NCBI RefSeq assembly: GCF_025629245.1
Contig: NZ_JANZXN010000003.1
Location: forward strand, 62,001-126,000
Origin: Natronobiforma cellulositropha
Lineage (GTDB): Archaea; Halobacteriota; Halobacteria; Halobacteriales; Natrialbaceae
Direction of reading: 5' to 3'
DNA length: 64,000 nucleotides
Positions 6,334 to 14,528 of this stretch are shown here, in pieces. The first letter of the stretch is position 1; the number at the start of each line of letters is the position of its first letter. Position numbers and translations under genes: made by a program. Under the pieces are notes generated by a model. It was not told the DNA's origin and made no database searches. It saw nothing but the letters and a program-made list of their open reading frames with translations.

Positions 6334-9099
6334 TCACCGGCCGCGAGGGCTGCGCGAGCCGACCTGACCGGAGCGAACGAGAAACGAGAGGGCGAACAGC
6401 GCCAGCAACGCCGCGCCGGCGGTGAAGCCGGGCGAGCCGTCGTCGCCGGCGGCCGGGTCCGCGTCGTCGGCGTCGTCACTCGAGCCGGGAGCGTCGTCCG
6501 CACCGGTGTCGGCTCCGTCGGGCATCGGTGCGTCAGTGACCGTCACCGTGGCCGTCGCAGTGTCCGTCTCGCCGGCGTCGTTGCGAACCGTGAGGTCGAC
6601 GGTGTACTCGCCGGGCGTCTCGAGCGTCGTCGTCACGGTTTCGCCCGCGAGCGAGCGGCGGTCGCCGTCGGGTCCGACGACCGACCACTCGTAGGCGACG
6701 AGATCGCCGAAGGGGTCGGCCGATGCGGACCCGGTGAGCGTGAGGTCCTCGCCCGGGCCGAGTACGTCGACGTCGGCCGTGAGCACCGCGTCGGGGTGGC
6801 CGACGGCGGAGACCGCGAGCGACGACGCCGCGGGCATCTCGACGAGGAGTGCGACCCGCTCGCCGCCGTCGAGGCGCTCGCGTTCGAGCGCCTGCCAGCC
6901 GTCGTCGGCGTGACGGAAGACGCCCAGATCGGCCGCGTCGGCGCCGACCTCGTCGAGGCGCGCTGGCTCGAGCGCGAGACGAACCGTCGCCGAACTGTTG
7001 GATACGTCGTCGGGAACCTCGAGTCGGGTGACGGTCAGGAGCGCGCCGGGAACGGATGCGAGACCGTCGGGGACCGCGTCGTAGGCGGTGACGGTGAGCG
7101 AGCCGTCGACCGCCCCCTCGAGACGAACCTCCTCGACCGGCGTGTCGGTGACCGTCGCGACGGTCTCGCCGGTGTCCGCGTCGGTCTCGAACGGGACACC
7201 GGCGCTCGCCGACGGTGTCGTCGCCTCACCGGCGTCACCGGCCGCGTCCGTTCCCCCGTTCTCGTCGGCCGGCTCCGCCGCGGCGCGCTCGCCGGCGGTC
7301 AGGGTAGTCGGCCCGTCGAACCCGGCCGACCCCGAGGCGACGTCGACATCGCCGTCGAGCGCGAACGTCTCGCCGTCGGCCGCGTCCGCGGGAAGCTCCA
7401 CCTCGTAGCTGAGCGTCGCACTCGTGGTCTCCGCCCAGACGGCGAACACCAGTCCGTCGGACCCGTGTCCGGAGACCAGCGCGCCGTCGGCGTCGAGCGA
7501 GGTCACCGTGAGGACCGGGTCGACCGACTCGTAGAGTGCCGGAGACGCGGGTTCGTCCGTCTCGACCTCGAGCGTGACGGTCGTCGACTCGCCGGGCGGA
7601 ACCGTCGTGTGCTCGAGCGAGCGGGTCGCCGCGGTGATCGATCCCGGATCATCGTGGCCGTCGTCGCCGGTGGCGTCGGCGAAGAGCCGGTCTACGCCCT
7701 CGACGGCGACGGTGTCGCCGTCCGTCGACGCCTCGCCGTCGATGGTGAGCGTGTCGCCGGGGTCCCAGTCGGACGGGAGCGTCACCTCGTAGGTGAGTGT
7801 CGCGTGGTCGGCGTCCGCCCAGGTGGCTTCGACGCCGTCTTCGTCGGCGGTGGCTGTCTCGGCTGAGGGAGTCGTCTCGAGGAGGTCGGCGGTGACGGCC
7901 GCATCGAACGTCTCCGTGACGGTCAGATCGCCCGTCCGGTCCGTCTCGGCGACGACGGTGACCGTCGTCGAGGTCCCTGGCTCGAGCGTCGCCGACTCGA
8001 AACTCCGCTCGGTGCTCGTGACGGTCGGCGGTGTGTCTCCGCCACCGCCGCTACTGCCACCGTCACCACCGCCGCTACTGCCACCGTCGTCGCTTCCGCC
8101 ACTCTCGTCGGCGGTCTCGACGGTGATCTCGCTCGTGCCGACGGGTGCGCTGTCGGCGGTGCCGTCGACGACGCCGGTGAGGGTGATGCGCTCGCCGTCG
8201 GTGGCGTCGTCCGGGACCGTCACCTCGTACTCGAGGAGCGCGCTCGTGGTGTTCTCCCAGACGGCCACCAGTCCCGAGCCGTCGGCGTTCACGCCCGAGA
8301 CGGTGGGTGTCGGCTCGCTGTCGGTGTGTTCGATCGCCGCGAACGCTGGATCGAACGTCTCGTAGAGGGCGACGTCGTCCACCCCGTCGACGTCGACCTC
8401 GAGCGTGACGGTCGTCGACGCACCCGGTTCGAGCGTCGTCGACTCGAGCGTCCGCTCGACGGTGGCGATGTCCGGGGCGACGGTGATCGCCGATGCGCCT
8501 GTGACGGGAACCGACTGCCCGGCAACGTCGACGGTCCCCTCGAAGGAGAGGCGGTCGCCGCCGGTCGCCGACTCGGGGGCGGTCACCTCGTAGACGAGCG
8601 TGATCGTGTCGGTGTCCGACCAGACGGCGAACACTAGACCGTCCGCGTCGACACCCGAGGCGGCAGCGCCGCCGTCGTCGACGATGGTCACGGCTCCGGC
8701 GTCGACCGATTCGTACACCGCAGGCGCACTCGAGTTGTCGACCGCGAGTTCGAGCGTGACGGTCGTCGACTCGCCAGGGGCGAGCGTCGAGCGGTCGAGT
8801 TCGCGGCTCGCGGTAGCCGTCGTCTCGTTCGTCTCGGGGTCAGTGGCCGTCTCGTTCGTCTCGGGGTCAGTGGTCGTCTCGTTCGCGTCGGCCGCCTCGG
8901 GGTGGACGAGAGCGGGCGAGTGAGACGGGGAGGCGTCGAGGCGGTGCTCGCCAGCAGTGTCGACGGGGAGGCCGGCAGCGACGCCGGTGAGTGCGAGCGC
9001 CGCGAGCACGAACACGACGAGCGAGGGGACGACGAGCGAGCGTGTGGAACGGAACCGCCGGGCCGAGGAGGGATCGGTCACGGGTTGGAGTGGCGTCAC
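6334..9099 (-). CDS. Large PGF-CTERM-type surface protein with four repeats and a PKD domain
   Basis: About 921 residues from GTG 9099, 8 bp after the stop of the upstream secreted-protein gene, so probably co-transcribed. Reading further upstream gives Arg-rich non-protein-like sequence. Domains in order: membrane/signal segment (SLVVPSLVVFVLAALALTG); Thr/Glu-rich linker with iterated DPETNETAT; four repeats of about 120 residues, each starting like TLEPGASTTVTLEV; a Gly/Ser linker; a region like that often preceding PGF-CTERM (GVFRHADDGWQALE, PAASSLAVSAVG); a PKD domain (AYEWSVVGPDG, GEYTVDLTVRNDAGE); an Asp-rich linker; and a terminal PGF plus hydrophobic helix plus Arg tail. This predicts processing and lipid anchoring by archaeosortase A. 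Confidence 0.88.
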   Translation of the reverse strand: MTPLQPVTDPSSARRFRSTRSLVVPSLVVFVLAALALTGVAAGLPVDTAGEHRLDASPSHSPALVHPEAADANETTTDPETNETATDPETNETTATASRELDRSTLAPGESTTVTLELAVDNSSAPAVYESVDAGAVTIVDDGGAAASGVDADGLVFAVWSDTDTITLVYEVTAPESATGGDRLSFEGTVDVAGQSVPVTGASAITVAPDIATVERTLESTTLEPGASTTVTLEVDVDGVDDVALYETFDPAFAAIEHTDSEPTPTVSGVNADGSGLVAVWENTTSALLEYEVTVPDDATDGERITLTGVVDGTADSAPVGTSEITVETADESGGSDDGGSSGGGDGGSSGGGGDTPPTVTSTERSFESATLEPGTSTTVTVVAETDRTGDLTVTETFDAAVTADLLETTPSAETATADEDGVEATWADADHATLTYEVTLPSDWDPGDTLTIDGEASTDGDTVAVEGVDRLFADATGDDGHDDPGSITAATRSLEHTTVPPGESTTVTLEVETDEPASPALYESVDPVLTVTSLDADGALVSGHGSDGLVFAVWAETTSATLSYEVELPADAADGETFALDGDVDVASGSAGFDGPTTLTAGERAAAEPADENGGTDAAGDAGEATTPSASAGVPFETDADTGETVATVTDTPVEEVRLEGAVDGSLTVTAYDAVPDGLASVPGALLTVTRLEVPDDVSNSSATVRLALEPARLDEVGADAADLGVFRHADDGWQALERERLDGGERVALLVEMPAASSLAVSAVGHPDAVLTADVDVLGPGEDLTLTGSASADPFGDLVAYEWSVVGPDGDRRSLAGETVTTTLETPGEYTVDLTVRNDAGETDTATATVTVTDAPMPDGADTGADDAPGSSDDADDADPAAGDDGSPGFTAGAALLALFALSFLVRSGQVGSRSPRGR

Positions 9100-9107
9100 G
9101 GTACTGA

Positions 9108-9740
9108 TCAGGCGACCTGTTCGCCGCGCTCCCAGGCGGCGACGACGTTCTGGAGGTGAGCCGTGGAGATGACGTCGTCGCGCCAGTCGTCGACCGCCGT
9201 CTGGAGTCCGTCGACGTCGATAGTGCCGTCGGAACCGGCGTACGTCGCGACCGGAACCTCGACGCTGAGCGCGAGCGTGACCAGGTCGTCCTCCGGGTCG
9301 ATGCGGACGTACTCGTCGAGACCGCGACACTCCGAGTCGGCGACACTCTCGCGTTCGAGTTCGGTTCCGGTGACCGCCTCGAGCGAGCCGTACGCCGAGT
9401 AGAAGACGAACGGGCCGTCCCACCAGTGTGTGCTGGCGTCGAAGGTCACGTAGCCCGTCTCACCCTCGTAGGTCGCCTCCCAGATCACGTGCGTACCCCC
9501 GACCGTCGGGGCACTCGTCGCCGATCCTCCGGCGTCGAGCGGTTCGCGTTCGTCGTAGAGCGCGTGTAAGCACGCGTGGCTGTGATCGACCTGGCGTTCC
9601 GCGAGCAGTTCGAGCGACTGGCGAACGGCCGTGTCATCGGCGCTCGCCGTCCCCACCGAGCCGAGGGCCGTCACGCCGGCCGCGGCGACAGTGGTCCCGC
9701 GAGCGGCGCTCGAGAGGAGGTGCCGTCGTGTACATTTCAT
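9108..9740 (-). CDS. Secreted His/Cys-motif protein, paralog 1, with dockerin-like tail
   Basis: 210 residues. A Tat-like signal (CTRRHLLSS) precedes a family core at about 41-160: SLELLAERQVDHSHACLHA, THVIWEATYEGETGYVTFDA, GPFVFYSAYGS, LDEYVRIDP. Two further genes just upstream encode the same core. Only this copy has a C-terminal extension (about 173-206) with VDGLQTAVDDWR and STAHLQNVVAAW, a paired-helix pattern like haloarchaeal dockerin-type modules. I do not recognise the core family. The clustered His residues plus Cys could bind a metal, which is inference. Followed after 8 bp by the PGF-CTERM gene. Confidence 0.85.
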   Translation of the reverse strand: MKCTRRHLLSSAARGTTVAAAGVTALGSVGTASADDTAVRQSLELLAERQVDHSHACLHALYDEREPLDAGGSATSAPTVGGTHVIWEATYEGETGYVTFDASTHWWDGPFVFYSAYGSLEAVTGTELERESVADSECRGLDEYVRIDPEDDLVTLALSVEVPVATYAGSDGTIDVDGLQTAVDDWRDDVISTAHLQNVVAAWERGEQVA

Positions 9741-9768
9741 CGGTATTCTAATAACTCAGATACACTAC

Positions 9769-9786
9769 TTGTTTAAGAATGTTATG
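9769..9786 (-). promoter_or_regulatory. Shared 18-nt promoter element, copy 1
   Basis: Plus-strand TTGTTTAAGAATGTTATG, nearly identical to 10488-10505 and 11088-11105. On the coding strand it reads CATAACA, three variable bases, then a TATA-like CTTAAACAA, about 30 nt before the ATG at 9740. It probably combines a TATA box with an upstream activator or BRE sequence common to the three paralogs. Confidence 0.7.
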
Positions 9787-9904
9787 TCTTTAGTTATTTT
9801 TAATATCCCTGCAGAATCAGGATTGATCCGGATGCGTGGGAACGACTCGGGGAAAGCCGGCGAGTGAGCGGCCAGCGGACGCGGTAGCAGCGATACCGGA
9901 TGGG

Positions 9905-10468
9905 TCAGGTGTCGGCGCGCACCTCGACCGTGATCCGGCCGTCCGTCGGTTCGACCTCGACGTACGCGTCGAGTTCGTCGCAGTCGGCGTCGTCGACCGA
10001 CCCGCGCTCGAGTTCGGTGCCCTCGACGGGGTGGGCCGACCCGAACGCCGTGTAGAAGACGAACGGACCCTCGTGCTCGTGGGCGGCGGCGTCGAAGGTG
10101 ACGTAGCCCGCCTCGCCTACGTAGGTCGCCTCCCAGATCTCGTGGGTCTCCTCGACCGTCGGGACCGCATCGGTCGAGCCACCGGTTTCGAGCGCCACGC
10201 GCTCGTCGAATCTGGCGTGGAGACACGCGTGGTGGTGGTCGACCGACGACTCGACGAGCAACTCGAGTGACCTCGGTTCGCTCTCCTCACCTGCGTCCGT
10301 GTCGTCCCCGTCTGCGGCGGCGTCACCGTCGTCAGCCGATTCAGCGTCGTCGGCGTCGGTGGCCGGGTCTGCCTCGTCTGCGGTACAACCAGCGAGGGCG
10401 GCGAGTGCGAGCGCACTACCGGCGGTTCTGAGAACGTGTCGTCGCGTGGAGGTCGTGTCGGGAACCAT
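9905..10468 (-). CDS. Secreted His/Cys-motif lipoprotein, paralog 2
   Basis: 187 residues. Signal with STRRHVLRT and a lipobox ALAGC, so lipid-anchored. A roughly 35-residue Asp/Glu/Ala linker follows, then the family core: SLELLVESSVDHHHACLHA, THEIWEATYVGEAGYVTFDA, GPFVFYTAFGS, LDAYVEVEP. It lacks the dockerin-like tail of paralog 1. It has its own copy of the 18-nt promoter element about 25 nt upstream, giving a likely leaderless transcript. Confidence 0.85.
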   Translation of the reverse strand: MVPDTTSTRRHVLRTAGSALALAALAGCTADEADPATDADDAESADDGDAAADGDDTDAGEESEPRSLELLVESSVDHHHACLHARFDERVALETGGSTDAVPTVEETHEIWEATYVGEAGYVTFDAAAHEHEGPFVFYTAFGSAHPVEGTELERGSVDDADCDELDAYVEVEPTDGRITVEVRADT

Positions 10469-10487
10469 ACCATCGAAAAGTTCAGTT

Positions 10488-10505
10488 TTGTTTAAAGTTG
10501 TTATG
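10488..10505 (-). promoter_or_regulatory. Shared 18-nt promoter element, copy 2
   Basis: Plus-strand TTGTTTAAAGTTGTTATG; 15 or more of 18 positions are shared with the two other copies. The TATA-like part sits about 25 nt before the ATG at 10468. Confidence 0.7.
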
Positions 10506-10587
10506 ATACTCTCTCGAGTTAATAATAAATAGTAGTGAGGTGCCGTCGACGGCGCGCGACGGCCGGCCAGGAGGGTGAGCGCAGGCG

Positions 10588-11058
10588 TTAGAGCGCGCTC
10601 AACTCGAGCGTGATCGATCCGTTGTCGGGATCGACTTCGAGGTACTCGTCGAGTTCCGCACAGTCGCCGACCGAGCCGCCATCCAGGTACGTGCCTTCAC
10701 AGACGGTCGCCGACCCGTTGGCGACGTAGAAGACGAACGGCCCGGAGTAGGGGTGGGAGTCGGCGTCGAAGGTGACGTATCCCTCGCTGCCGCCGTAGGA
10801 GACGTCCCAGATGACGTGGGTCTGGTCGACGGTCTGGCCCGACCCACAGGAGCCGCCCGCCATCAGTCCGGTCCGGTCGTCGTTTTCGGCGTGAAAGCAC
10901 GCGTGGTGGTGGTCGACGTATTCTTCTGCCAGTAGCTCGAGCGAGTTCGATGCTGCGGCGACGGAGCCGCCGGTAGCGCCGATCACAGCGCCAGCGGACG
11001 AGCCGAGCAACAGCGCACTCGCACCGGTCTCGAGGACGTTTCGTCGGGTGTATGTCAT
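10588..11058 (-). CDS. Secreted His/Cys-motif protein, paralog 3
   Basis: 156 residues from ATG 11058 (MTYTRRNVLETGAS); a start nine codons upstream is unlikely because it precedes the expected transcript start. A Tat-like signal with a long hydrophobic Ala/Gly core and no clear lipobox is followed by the family core: SLELLAEEYVDHHHACFHA, THVIWDVSYGGSEGYVTFDA, GPFVFYVANGS, LDEYLEVDP. Three extra Cys residues (GGSCGSG, ATVCEG, VGDC) distinguish it from its paralogs. Function unknown. Confidence 0.85.
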   Translation of the reverse strand: MTYTRRNVLETGASALLLGSSAGAVIGATGGSVAAASNSLELLAEEYVDHHHACFHAENDDRTGLMAGGSCGSGQTVDQTHVIWDVSYGGSEGYVTFDADSHPYSGPFVFYVANGSATVCEGTYLDGGSVGDCAELDEYLEVDPDNGSITLELSAL

Positions 11059-11087
11059 GGGCAGTGCAAATAACACAGACCACACTA

Positions 11088-11105
11088 TTGTTTAAGGTTG
11101 TTATG
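11088..11105 (-). promoter_or_regulatory. Shared 18-nt promoter element, copy 3
   Basis: Plus-strand TTGTTTAAGGTTGTTATG. It differs from copy 2 at one position and from copy 1 at two. The TATA-like portion is 30-40 nt before the ATG at 11058. Confidence 0.7.
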
Positions 11106-11328
11106 GTAGAGGAAGAGTTTAATAATCTGTACAGGGCCGACGGTCGCTCCGTCGACAGAAACCCGCCGGCGACGTGAGCGGTATCCGTCGGGACGTGAAC
11201 GTCACGTGCCGGGTGTCGAAACGGAGACGAACGTCGCCAGCGTCGGAAGCGAGTCGTCCCTCGAGAGCAGTGGGGCGATTTCGAGGCGGGGAACGCCCTG
11301 CCGGAGCGCGAACCGCGACTCGAGACCC

Positions 11329-12900
11329 TCAGTCGTCGAAGCCGGGGTGGAAGGCGTGGTAGAACTCCTCGTAGCTGAGGAAGTCGTCCATCCGCCGGTG
11401 GACGGAGTCGGTGTACGCCTCGATGCGCTCGATCACCGCGGGGTCGGGGTCGTGCTCGAGGGTCTCGTAGAACTCGGAGTCGACACCGAGACCCTTGAGG
11501 ACGAGGAAGTAGAGGTAGTACTCGTTGAGGTCGGCGCGGTTGCGCGTGAGAATCGCGCGGGTGAGCGGCGCACAGAAGCCCGACTCGCGGTAGGAGTCGA
11601 CCTGTGGGATGGGGTTCGGGTTGACCGAGCGGGCGTCCTCCCAGAAGGCGGTGGTCCCCGAGTTGTAGGTGTAGTAGAGGCTGACGAAGTTGTAGACCTC
11701 CTCCCAGGTCGTGAGCGTCGTCTCGTTGAACAGGTCGCGGAGACCGGCGTGGTTGATCCGGCCGTGCATCCCCAGCAGGGTCGCGAGCCGGTCGGCGAGG
11801 TGTGCCGTGGTGGTCAGCGCCGTCGACTGGAGCGGTTCGACGAAGCCGACGGCGTTGCCGATGGCGACGCAGTTGCCCGCCCAGGGCGTCTCGAGGACGC
11901 CCGAGTCGAAGCGGTACCAGCGAACCTCGTCGGGGTCGATCGGTTCCGGGCGCGTCTCGACGAACTCGGCGAGGGCGTCCTCGTCGGAGATGTGCGACGA
12001 GGAGTAGACGTAGCCGAGGTCCCGGAGGTCGAGCGTATCGATCTGCCAGAACCAGCCAGCCTCGCCGGTCGTGACGACGGTCGCCGAGGTGACCTCCGAG
12101 AGCGGGAGGTCGGTGGTCGCGACGACCGCCGAGTCGACTGGGAGGTCGAACTCGCGGAAGGGGACCTCGAGTTCGGACACGAGGAGGCGTCTGAAGCCGG
12201 AGGCGTCGACGTAGAGGTCGGCCTCGTAAAGCTCCTCGCCCGCGATGGAGTCGATCCGGCCGTCGCTCACGTTCACGTCGGTGATGCGGTCGTCGATCAG
12301 GTCGATACCGCGCTCGCCACAGACGGTGCGGAGGAACTGGTTGAGGCTGTTCGAGTCGAAGTGGTAGGCCGCGTCCGGGAGTCCCTTCTTGATGTTGAAG
12401 ACGTCGTTCTCGTCGATCACCATCGGGGTCTTCCCGGGCGTCTCGGCGAGTTCGTTGTAGAGTGTGGTGTACTCGTCGGTCTCGTACCGGTAGTAGAACT
12501 CGTCGAAGACCGCCTCGTTCTCGGGTGTGAGCGTCTCCGTGCTGATCGTCGCCTCGACCGGGGCGGTGATGTCCGTCTGGCTCACCGCTGGCAGGGGCTT
12601 TCCGAGCGGGCTGTGGAACTCCTTGCCACACCAGTCTTTGAGGTAGACGGTCGACTTGAACGCGAGTTTGACCTCGTTGACCAGCCGACTCGGCGGAATC
12701 TCGAGCCGTTCGTGGAGGAACGTCAGCAGGTACCGAAGCGTACTCTTCCCGACCGCCGGAACGTCCTCGCTGAAGTCGTCGACGACGAAAATCTCGGCGT
12801 CGTCGAGACCGCGCTCGAGTGCCAGCGCCGCGAACAGTCCGGCGTCCCCACCACCGACGACGCCGATCGAGTCGATCCGGTGTTGACTATCTGCGTGCAC
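11329..12900 (-). CDS. Flavin-dependent halogenase (tryptophan halogenase family)
   Basis: 523 residues from GTG 12900, which lies about 29 nt after the TATA-like GTTTATC, a leaderless arrangement. FAD-binding GGGDAG is at 16-21. AFKSTVYLKDW (80-90) aligns with the segment holding the catalytic Lys of PrnA-type halogenases. GWFWQID (282-288) is the WxWxI signature with Asp in place of the final Pro. GNAVGFVEPLQST (348-360) is the second FAD motif. These enzymes use FADH2 from a separate reductase to make HOCl or HOBr; substrate unknown. Divergent from a Gfo/Idh/MocA dehydrogenase. Confidence 0.88.
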   Translation of the reverse strand: MHADSQHRIDSIGVVGGGDAGLFAALALERGLDDAEIFVVDDFSEDVPAVGKSTLRYLLTFLHERLEIPPSRLVNEVKLAFKSTVYLKDWCGKEFHSPLGKPLPAVSQTDITAPVEATISTETLTPENEAVFDEFYYRYETDEYTTLYNELAETPGKTPMVIDENDVFNIKKGLPDAAYHFDSNSLNQFLRTVCGERGIDLIDDRITDVNVSDGRIDSIAGEELYEADLYVDASGFRRLLVSELEVPFREFDLPVDSAVVATTDLPLSEVTSATVVTTGEAGWFWQIDTLDLRDLGYVYSSSHISDEDALAEFVETRPEPIDPDEVRWYRFDSGVLETPWAGNCVAIGNAVGFVEPLQSTALTTTAHLADRLATLLGMHGRINHAGLRDLFNETTLTTWEEVYNFVSLYYTYNSGTTAFWEDARSVNPNPIPQVDSYRESGFCAPLTRAILTRNRADLNEYYLYFLVLKGLGVDSEFYETLEHDPDPAVIERIEAYTDSVHRRMDDFLSYEEFYHAFHPGFDD

Positions 12901-12927
12901 TACTCGAGTGCCAAAGGATGGGAGGGG

Positions 12928-12934
12928 GATAAAC
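12928..12934 (-). promoter_or_regulatory. TATA-like box of the halogenase gene
   Basis: The coding strand reads GTTTATC about 29 nt before the GTG at 12900. There is no SD, so leaderless transcription is likely, which supports this GTG start. Confidence 0.5.
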
Positions 12935-13020
12935 CTGTCTAGGGTGGCGTTCCTGGCGATTAAGTGATAGGTCGGCGAGGGATAGAAGGAATTATTTCGG
13001 TTCGAAACACCTACCTGGCT

Positions 13021-14166
13021 ATGACGATCGAGATCGGTATCGTCGGCGCGGGGAATCGAGGACAGCAACACGCGGGTGAGTACGCGTCCATCGAGGGTGC
13101 GGACGTCGTTGCGGTCGCGGACATCGACGAAACGGCCGCGGGCGCGCTCGCAGCCGACCACGACGCCGACGTCTACGGCGACTACCGCGACATGCTCGCC
13201 GACGCCTCGCTCGACGCGGTCAGCGTCTGCGTGCACAACAACCTCCACCGGCCGGTCGCAGTCGACGCCGCCGAGGCTGGCTGTCACGTCTTCTGTGAGA
13301 AACCGCTCGCAGCGACCTACACCGACGCGAAGGCGATGGCCGACGCCGCCGAGGAAGCGGGCGTCCAGTTGGGTGTCCAGAACGTCGATCTGTTCACCGA
13401 GGAGACGCGGGCGGCCAAGCGCCTGATCGACCAGGGCGAACTCGGCGACCCCTACTACGCCCGCGGTGTCTTCTCGAGACGGCGCGGCCGCCCCTACGTC
13501 GACGGCTACGGCACCCCGTCGTTCGTCTCGAAAGGCTCCTCCGGCGGCGGTCCCGTCATCGACATCGGTACCTACGTCCTCGGCCAGCTGCTCTACCTCC
13601 TCGGGAACGCGCGCGTCGAGCGCGTCAGCGGCGCGACCTTCGAACACACCGACGACAGCTACGACGAGCGTCTGATCGGCGACGACCGGCCGGTCTACCG
13701 CGAGCGACTCGCGGACTCGGGCTACGACGTCGAGGACGTGGGTCTCGGCTTCGCCCACCTCGAAGACGGCTCCGTGCTCTCGCTGCGCGCCGCCTGGCAC
13801 ATGTTCCTCCCCGACGAACCCAGCGTCGTCGCGGGCACCCAGGGCGGCGTCTCGCTCGACCCCTTCCAGTTCTACACCACGACCGCCGACTACGAGGCGA
13901 CCGTCGACCTCGACCTGGCGGACTACGAGCGCCGCCAGGCGCTGCTCGGCAGCGAGAGCGGCTACGACCTCGAGGGCGAAGACCAGTTCTCCCACTGGAT
14001 CGAGACGCTCGAGGGAACCGCCGACGACCCCATCCCGACGGGCGAACTCGCGCTGAACTCGATGCTGATCATGGACGGTCTCTACCGGTCGCAGGCGGCC
14101 GGGCGCGAACTCACCGCCGACGAGATCGCCGAGCACTCGGTCTCGAGCGCGATCGATCTGTCCTAG
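13021..14166 (+). CDS. Gfo/Idh/MocA-family NAD(P)-dependent dehydrogenase
   Basis: 381 residues from ATG 13021. The N-terminal Rossmann fold shows IGIVGAGNRGQQHA, then CEKPLAATY, the conserved EKP motif whose Lys is usually catalytic. The C-terminal alpha/beta domain (about 125-360) carries GGGPVIDIGTYVLGQLLYLLG, where the His of the usual GxHxxD is replaced by Thr-Tyr. Members oxidise or reduce sugars, inositols and related polyols. The substrate is not deducible. Divergent from the halogenase, with about 120 bp between the starts. Confidence 0.9.
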   Translation: MTIEIGIVGAGNRGQQHAGEYASIEGADVVAVADIDETAAGALAADHDADVYGDYRDMLADASLDAVSVCVHNNLHRPVAVDAAEAGCHVFCEKPLAATYTDAKAMADAAEEAGVQLGVQNVDLFTEETRAAKRLIDQGELGDPYYARGVFSRRRGRPYVDGYGTPSFVSKGSSGGGPVIDIGTYVLGQLLYLLGNARVERVSGATFEHTDDSYDERLIGDDRPVYRERLADSGYDVEDVGLGFAHLEDGSVLSLRAAWHMFLPDEPSVVAGTQGGVSLDPFQFYTTTADYEATVDLDLADYERRQALLGSESGYDLEGEDQFSHWIETLEGTADDPIPTGELALNSMLIMDGLYRSQAAGRELTADEIAEHSVSSAIDLS

Positions 14167-14246
14167 GGGCGCTCTCCCGCGGTCGGCGCCGCGGGCTTGA
14201 GAGTGCAAGAGCCACGGTTTCACACGGCCGGGGACTACCCCGGTAC

Positions 14247-14528
14247 ATGAGCGACCGAGAGCCGACGGAGACGCCCGCAGAGAGCCGAGAGCAGGCGGAG
14301 TCGGAGGGGGCGTGGATGGCCCAGAACTGGCTCCGGATCGCCGTCGTCTCGATCCTCAGCCTCTGGCTCGTCGCCCTGGGGATCATGCAGGCGACCGGCC
14401 TGATCGACGTCTTCGCACCGGTCGCGAGCACCGAGACGGGCCAGTGGGCCGCCTTCGGCGTCCTCGCACTCGTCGTGATCGCCATCGCCGTCTGGAGCTG
14501 GCTGCGCCCACGAGCGACTGCCGGCTAA
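14247..14528 (+). CDS. Small membrane protein (93 aa, two TM)
   Basis: An acidic cytoplasmic N-terminus (about 25 residues) precedes two hydrophobic helices (RIAVVSILSLWLVALGIM and AAFGVLALVVIAIAVWSWL) joined by a short polar loop, and a basic C-terminus. Its stop codon overlaps the stop of the convergent histidine kinase by a few bases. No family recognised. Confidence 0.75.
   Translation: MSDREPTETPAESREQAESEGAWMAQNWLRIAVVSILSLWLVALGIMQATGLIDVFAPVASTETGQWAAFGVLALVVIAIAVWSWLRPRATAG

Noticed and set aside
6331-7866. 511-codon plus-strand frame opposite the PGF-CTERM gene
   Set aside because: Shadow of the repeat protein; the residues are Arg/Gly/Val-rich with no motif, and the minus strand has clear domains.
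8041-8100. Short GCCACCGCCGCTACT repeats as a possible CRISPR or minisatellite
   Set aside because: They encode the Gly/Ser-rich linker of the surface protein and have no spacers.
10697-12631. 644-codon minus-strand frame running through the halogenase and paralog 3
   Set aside because: Out of frame with both genes, extremely Arg/Pro-rich and without family motifs; the halogenase frame has intact FAD and WxWxI motifs.
12901-14223. Upward extension of the halogenase frame through the dehydrogenase gene
   Set aside because: Opposite the Gfo/Idh/MocA gene with no start or motifs; the halogenase begins at GTG 12900 by TATA spacing and homology to the FAD motif.
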